A DNA stretch of 64,000 bases from Bacillus cereus ATCC 14579 (GTDB lineage Bacteria > Bacillota > Bacilli > Bacillales > Bacillaceae_G): contig NC_004722.1 in the NCBI RefSeq assembly GCF_000007825.1, forward strand, positions 4,318,501-4,382,500, read 5' to 3'. This document shows, in pieces, positions 60,685 through 64,000 of the stretch; the first letter of the stretch is position 1, and each line of letters opens with the position of its first letter. Position numbers and translations under genes: made by a program. A model generated the notes under the pieces. It was not told where the DNA came from. It did not search any database and worked only from the letters and a program-made list of their open reading frames with translations.

Positions 60685-62073
60685 CTATTTTTTCCGTTCT
60701 ACAATTTCTTTTTTACTTCCAAAACGAACGATAGCATACTTTTCGATAATATCATCTTTGAAATAAATTTCAAATGGAATATTTTTTTGTAATCCTTTTT
60801 GCAAAAACTGTTTTTGCAGTTCTTTAGGCGCAGCGATTAATACTGCTTCATCTTCTATATTGCCATATGTGATTAGTTCTCTCTCTAACTCATACGCAAT
60901 TGTTTCATGCGACATCACATAACCCGTCGCTTTGCAAGGTACACACTCTTTTAATAATACGTCCCGTAAAGAATGCTTTTTACGTTTACGTGTCATTTCC
61001 AAAATCCCTAGCTCCGTAAAGCCGAGCACCCTTGTATATGTTCGGTCATCTTGCATAGCAGCTATGAGACATTCTCTTACCTTTTCTTTATCTTCTCTTT
61101 TTTTCATATTAATAAAATCAATTAATATCATACCACCAATATCACGAAGTCTTAATTGGCGTGCAATTTCTTCAGCGGCTAGCTCATTTGTGCGAAGTAC
61201 TGTATCTTGTAAATTTTGTTTTCCCGTAAACTTGCCCGTATTCACATCAATTACAGTCATCGTCTCCATTTGTTCTACAATTAAATAAGCACCATTTGGA
61301 AGCCAAACAATTTTTTGGAGTGCTTTCTCAATCTCACGCTCTATTCCAAAATGGTTAAACATCGAAGACTTTTCATTATAAAAAGATACTTTTTCTTTTC
61401 CAACTTTGTCTTCTAATTCCTTTACTATACTTCTTGTATCTACAACTACTTTTTCAATTGTTTCAATTGGGTTCTCTTGAAATACACGATCTAAAAAGGT
61501 CGCCGGTCGATGAAGTAATAACGGCACCTTTCCTTGACCCTCTTTTCTTTTTAACTCTTCATACAACTGTTGTAATCCTTGCATTTCAGCTTGTATTTCT
61601 TCAATTGCTCCTTTTTCAGAAGCAGAACGGAAAATGTACCCCCCCGTTCCCTCTATTTCAATTTGGAGTAACTGTTGTCTTCTTTTATTATTTTTTATTT
61701 TTCGAGAAACAGCGCGCATCTCATCAAACGGCATATAAACGACATATTTCCCGGTAAATTCTATATTCGCTGTCAATTTAGGCCCTTTCGTATCAATTGC
61801 CTCTTTCACAACTTGTACGAGTATCGCTTGCCCTTCATGTATACGATAAGAAGATGGTACATCATCGTATGAAAGGTAAGCATGTTTTTCTAAACCGATG
61901 TTTACAAAAGCTGCATTCATTCCAGCAATTGTTCTTACGACACGTCCAACATAAATATGCCCAACAATCTCTTGCTCTTCATTACGTTTCCATAAAAACT
62001 CAACAATCTTTTTCTTCTCTTCAATTGCAACGCGCTTTTCCGAACCAGCATAATTCACATATAACGTTTTCAA
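60685..62073 (-). CDS. rng: RNase E/G family ribonuclease
   Basis: A 462-aa endoribonuclease of the RNase E/G family, rare in bacilli that rely on RNase Y and J but present in the B. cereus group. An S1 domain (about residues 35-120, IVGHIYVGRVVRTIAGMNAA) precedes the DNase I-like catalytic core with MTVIDVNTGKFTG and GMILIDFINMKK (metal-binding aspartates, about residues 275 and 319). The Zn-link CVPCKATGYV (about residue 380) is intact, so it can form the dimer. The start is TTG at 62073 with GAGGAAAT upstream. Confidence 0.93.
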   Translation of the reverse strand: MKTLYVNYAGSEKRVAIEEKKKIVEFLWKRNEEQEIVGHIYVGRVVRTIAGMNAAFVNIGLEKHAYLSYDDVPSSYRIHEGQAILVQVVKEAIDTKGPKLTANIEFTGKYVVYMPFDEMRAVSRKIKNNKRRQQLLQIEIEGTGGYIFRSASEKGAIEEIQAEMQGLQQLYEELKRKEGQGKVPLLLHRPATFLDRVFQENPIETIEKVVVDTRSIVKELEDKVGKEKVSFYNEKSSMFNHFGIEREIEKALQKIVWLPNGAYLIVEQMETMTVIDVNTGKFTGKQNLQDTVLRTNELAAEEIARQLRLRDIGGMILIDFINMKKREDKEKVRECLIAAMQDDRTYTRVLGFTELGILEMTRKRKKHSLRDVLLKECVPCKATGYVMSHETIAYELERELITYGNIEDEAVLIAAPKELQKQFLQKGLQKNIPFEIYFKDDIIEKYAIVRFGSKKEIVERKK

Positions 62074-62116
62074 AATTATTTCCTCACTTTATAATCTTCT
62101 TTGCTTTTACAATAAT

Positions 62117-62147
62117 AAAAGGTTAGTGCTATCGTCAACACTAACCG
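62117..62147 (-). terminator. Terminator after spoIVFB
   Basis: Minus-strand GGTTAGTG/CACTAACC then TTTTATTATTG, at the end of spoIVFB. Confidence 0.82.
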
Positions 62148-63001
62148 ATTAATTCTTCAACTGATGAAGTTGTTCGTTTTTCAGTAAAATATGCATAGAG
62201 CAATTCATTTTCATCCAATGTGTAATGCTCTTTATATTTTCCACGGACGATAATAGAATGCTTATATCCTCTACGAAATTTTGTGAAGATCGTATATAAA
62301 CGATCTTCCGTTTGCACTTCAATAGGTGCAATCTTTTCGATTCCTCTTTTGTTTCCATAATAACGTTCTAATAAAAAACGCATAAATGCATACCGTCTTT
62401 GTTTCCACTCTTGATATAATGACACTGCTAAAAATATGAGTAGTACCCACATCATAATATTGTTACTATTCCAAAGTAACTGCCATCCTAATATTACACT
62501 AAAAAAAACACATGACAATTGCATCATCTTTTCATGTGCTTGTAAATAAGGGAAACGATATGATAATACATTAAACAATACTTTCCCGCCATCTAACGGC
62601 CAAATAGGAAGTAAATTGAATGCTAAAATAATTATATTATTCCACATGAAGAAATAATATAAATCTGCATTCAGCCAACCAGCTTTGAACAACATATAAC
62701 CTACCAGCATCATCCAAACATGTTGAATCGGTCCTGCAATTACGACAACAAGTTCCTCTTTCAATGACTTATTACCATGTTCCTCAAGCTCGGCAACGCC
62801 ACCAAACGGCAAAAGCTGAATTCTTTTTATACGCCAATTATAGTGTGCTGCTGCAAAAGCATGCCCAAGTTCATGAATAAGAACAATACAAAATAACAGT
62901 AGTAACTCTTTAAAACGCGCAGTAAAAATACCAATGACAATAATAACCCAAAATAATGGATGCACGGAAATTTTCGTTAAAACGTCCCTATATTTAATCA
63001 A
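62141..63001 (-). CDS. spoIVFB: Site-2 intramembrane metalloprotease SpoIVFB
   Basis: A 286-aa S2P protease that cleaves pro-sigma-K in the mother cell after the forespore signal. The zinc motif is HELGH at residues 43-47 (His43, Glu44, His47) in a hydrophobic helix; the third ligand lies in LLPIWPLDGGKVLF (about Asp137). Six membrane segments, then a cytoplasmic CBS-like domain. The start is a TTG at 63001 overlapping the spoIVFA stop, with AGGTGATATC upstream. Its partners bofC and spoIVFA are also in this window. Confidence 0.95.
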   Translation of the reverse strand: MIKYRDVLTKISVHPLFWVIIVIGIFTARFKELLLLFCIVLIHELGHAFAAAHYNWRIKRIQLLPFGGVAELEEHGNKSLKEELVVVIAGPIQHVWMMLVGYMLFKAGWLNADLYYFFMWNNIIILAFNLLPIWPLDGGKVLFNVLSYRFPYLQAHEKMMQLSCVFFSVILGWQLLWNSNNIMMWVLLIFLAVSLYQEWKQRRYAFMRFLLERYYGNKRGIEKIAPIEVQTEDRLYTIFTKFRRGYKHSIIVRGKYKEHYTLDENELLYAYFTEKRTTSSVEELIG

Positions 63002-63740
63002 ATGATATCACCTGGATCGGATCAATAAATTTCTCATTCTTTTTTATCGCGAAATAAAACTTTCCATTTTTATCATTTGTATCATTACTCACCGTTCCAA
63101 TTTTTTGTTTCTTTGAAACGTAATCATATAATTTCACTGACATATCGTTTAAGTTTGCATACCATGACTCCGTACCATCTGCATGTTGAATTTGAACTGT
63201 ATTTCCAAGTTCCTCTTTCTTGCCTGCAAAAACAACTAACCCTTCATTTACTGACTCCACTTTTGCATTTGTAGCTGTTTGGACAAATACACCTTGGCCA
63301 TTTTTTTGAAACCCTTGCATTACCTTTCCAGAAGCAGGAATTGCATAATCTTTTTGCTGAATACTTCCTTCTTTTTTCTCGTTCGGCGAATAGAATACAA
63401 GCGGTTTTCCAAATTGCTTTTCGTACCATTTCGCTACAGTAGCAAACTGAAATTCCTCTTTCATCACTTTTTCTGTAACAGCTTTAGCTCCATTGAATGA
63501 AGAAGGAGCATTCTTATATAAAATAGCAACCGAAAGAACTAATATTGCTGATAATAAAACTTTGAAGAAAAAGACTTCCTTTCGAAATAAAGGATGCATT
63601 TCCTTTTCTCCATCTTCAATAAATACTGCTTCACTATCAAAATTCCCTCCGTTAAAATACTGCTCTTCCTCCATCCTTTCTTGCTCGGCCTTCCTTTTTG
63701 CAATCCGCTTTTTAATTTCTTCTACGCGTCTATTCTTCAT
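62994..63740 (-). CDS. spoIVFA: SpoIVFA, regulator of SpoIVFB
   Basis: A 248-aa membrane protein that anchors and inhibits SpoIVFB until SpoIVB cleaves it. A charged N-terminus (KKRIAKRKAEQERMEEEQ) is followed by one transmembrane segment (about residues 57-76, FFKVLLSAILVLSVAIL) and a LytM/M23-like C-terminal domain in the intermembrane space (VVFAGKKEELGNTVQIQHAD, YANLNDMSVKLYDYV). The M23 metal histidines are not complete, consistent with a non-enzymatic role. GGAGACAGT precedes the ATG. Confidence 0.93.
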   Translation of the reverse strand: MKNRRVEEIKKRIAKRKAEQERMEEEQYFNGGNFDSEAVFIEDGEKEMHPLFRKEVFFFKVLLSAILVLSVAILYKNAPSSFNGAKAVTEKVMKEEFQFATVAKWYEKQFGKPLVFYSPNEKKEGSIQQKDYAIPASGKVMQGFQKNGQGVFVQTATNAKVESVNEGLVVFAGKKEELGNTVQIQHADGTESWYANLNDMSVKLYDYVSKKQKIGTVSNDTNDKNGKFYFAIKKNEKFIDPIQVISFD

Positions 63741-63831
63741 ACTGTCTCCTTTCTTTCGTTAAGCTAATTTCATTAGAAACAGTTGTATACAGTTTGTACA
63801 TATGTATGAGCTAAGAAAGAAAGATATTCGT

Positions 63832-63873
63832 GTGAAGAAAAAAGAAAGCACCTCGCATATGTGCGAAGTGCTC
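63832..63873 (-). terminator. Terminator after minD
   Basis: Minus-strand AGAGCACTTCGCACA/TATGCGAGGTGCTTTCTTTTTT stem directly after the minD stop. Confidence 0.85.
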
Positions 63874-64000
63874 TTAACGGATTCCAAAGAAGTTTTTCAC
63901 CTTTGCAAATACCGATACCTTTTCTTGTTCAAATGCTTGTAATGGTACATTCTCACCTAACAAGCGTCTTGCAATATTACGATAAGCCAACGCTGCTTTT
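63874..64000 (-). CDS. minD: Septum site-determining ATPase MinD, C-terminal fragment
   Basis: The last 41 codons of a gene entering from the right edge. They read AYRNIARRLLGENVPLQ, then the C-terminal amphipathic membrane-targeting helix VFAKVKNFFGIR and a TAA at 63874. That tail and the position upstream of spoIVFA (minC-minD-spoIVFA-spoIVFB) identify MinD, which with MinC blocks polar septation. The ATPase domain is outside the window. Confidence 0.9.
   Translation of the reverse strand, partial: KAALAYRNIARRLLGENVPLQAFEQEKVSVFAKVKNFFGIR

Noticed and set aside
1..64000. Search for tRNA and rRNA genes, prophage or plasmid functions
   Set aside because: None seen; only T-box leaders resemble tRNA-related sequence, and gene content is chromosomal housekeeping and sporulation.

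Overview
The window is chromosomal DNA from a low-GC, endospore-forming Firmicute, almost certainly a member of the Bacillus cereus group. Most genes read on the minus strand and follow the Bacillus order mltG-yrzB-ruvX-ireB-alaS ... recD2-mnmA-iscS-cymR ... aspS-hisS ... dtd-rel-apt-recJ ... secDF ... yajC-tgt-queA-ruvBA-bofC-safA-nadACB/nifS-nadR ... pheA ... obg-spo0B-rpmA-prp-rplU ... spoIVFB-spoIVFA-minD. The sporulation genes (rsfA-like, spoVB, bofC, yhcN-like, safA/exsA, spo0B, spoIVFA/FB) and the long repetitive safA/exsA support the assignment.

Layout. 1-5 kb: cell-wall terminator MltG, RuvX, IreB and AlaRS behind a T-box. 5-10.7 kb: small conserved proteins, an AI-2E-family permease, RecD2 helicase and a TPR protein. 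10.8-15.8 kb: tRNA thiolation (MnmA, cysteine desulfurase), CymR, RarA and an RsfA-like regulator. 15.8-21.3 kb: a 41-bp tandem repeat, TcdA, a duplicated 155-bp-period structured repeat, and aspS/hisS behind a T-box. 21.4-30.6 kb: Dtd, Rel, Apt, RecJ, a CDF transporter and SecDF. 30.8-38.4 kb: ComN, SpoVB, YajC, queuosine enzymes (Tgt, QueA) and RuvAB. 38.6-43.6 kb: a Fur-box-controlled siderophore-binding lipoprotein, BofC, a probable orphan small RNA, and spore proteins. 43.8-50.9 kb: NAD de novo synthesis with its NiaR/NadR-type regulator, a MOSC protein and PheA. 51-57.5 kb: a Bce-like antimicrobial-peptide sensing and detoxification module (response regulator, kinase, ATPase, two permeases). 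57.6-64 kb: Obg, Spo0B, ribosomal proteins L27/L21 with the Prp protease, an RNase E/G protein, the sigma-K checkpoint protease pair and the end of MinD.

Three genes look broken although the surrounding sequence is healthy: the mnmA-linked cysteine desulfurase (one-base frameshift near its end), ruvB (stop at codon 15 and probable loss of the usual start), and the second Bce-like permease (a short out-of-frame patch with a stop). Each is a small lesion, so recent inactivation and sequencing error both remain possible.

The least explained elements are the probable minus-strand RNA at about 40262-40389 (near-consensus promoter, nested helices, terminator, no ORF), the paired 140-bp palindromic repeats at 17290-17585, and a 16-base motif found immediately after two unrelated stop codons.
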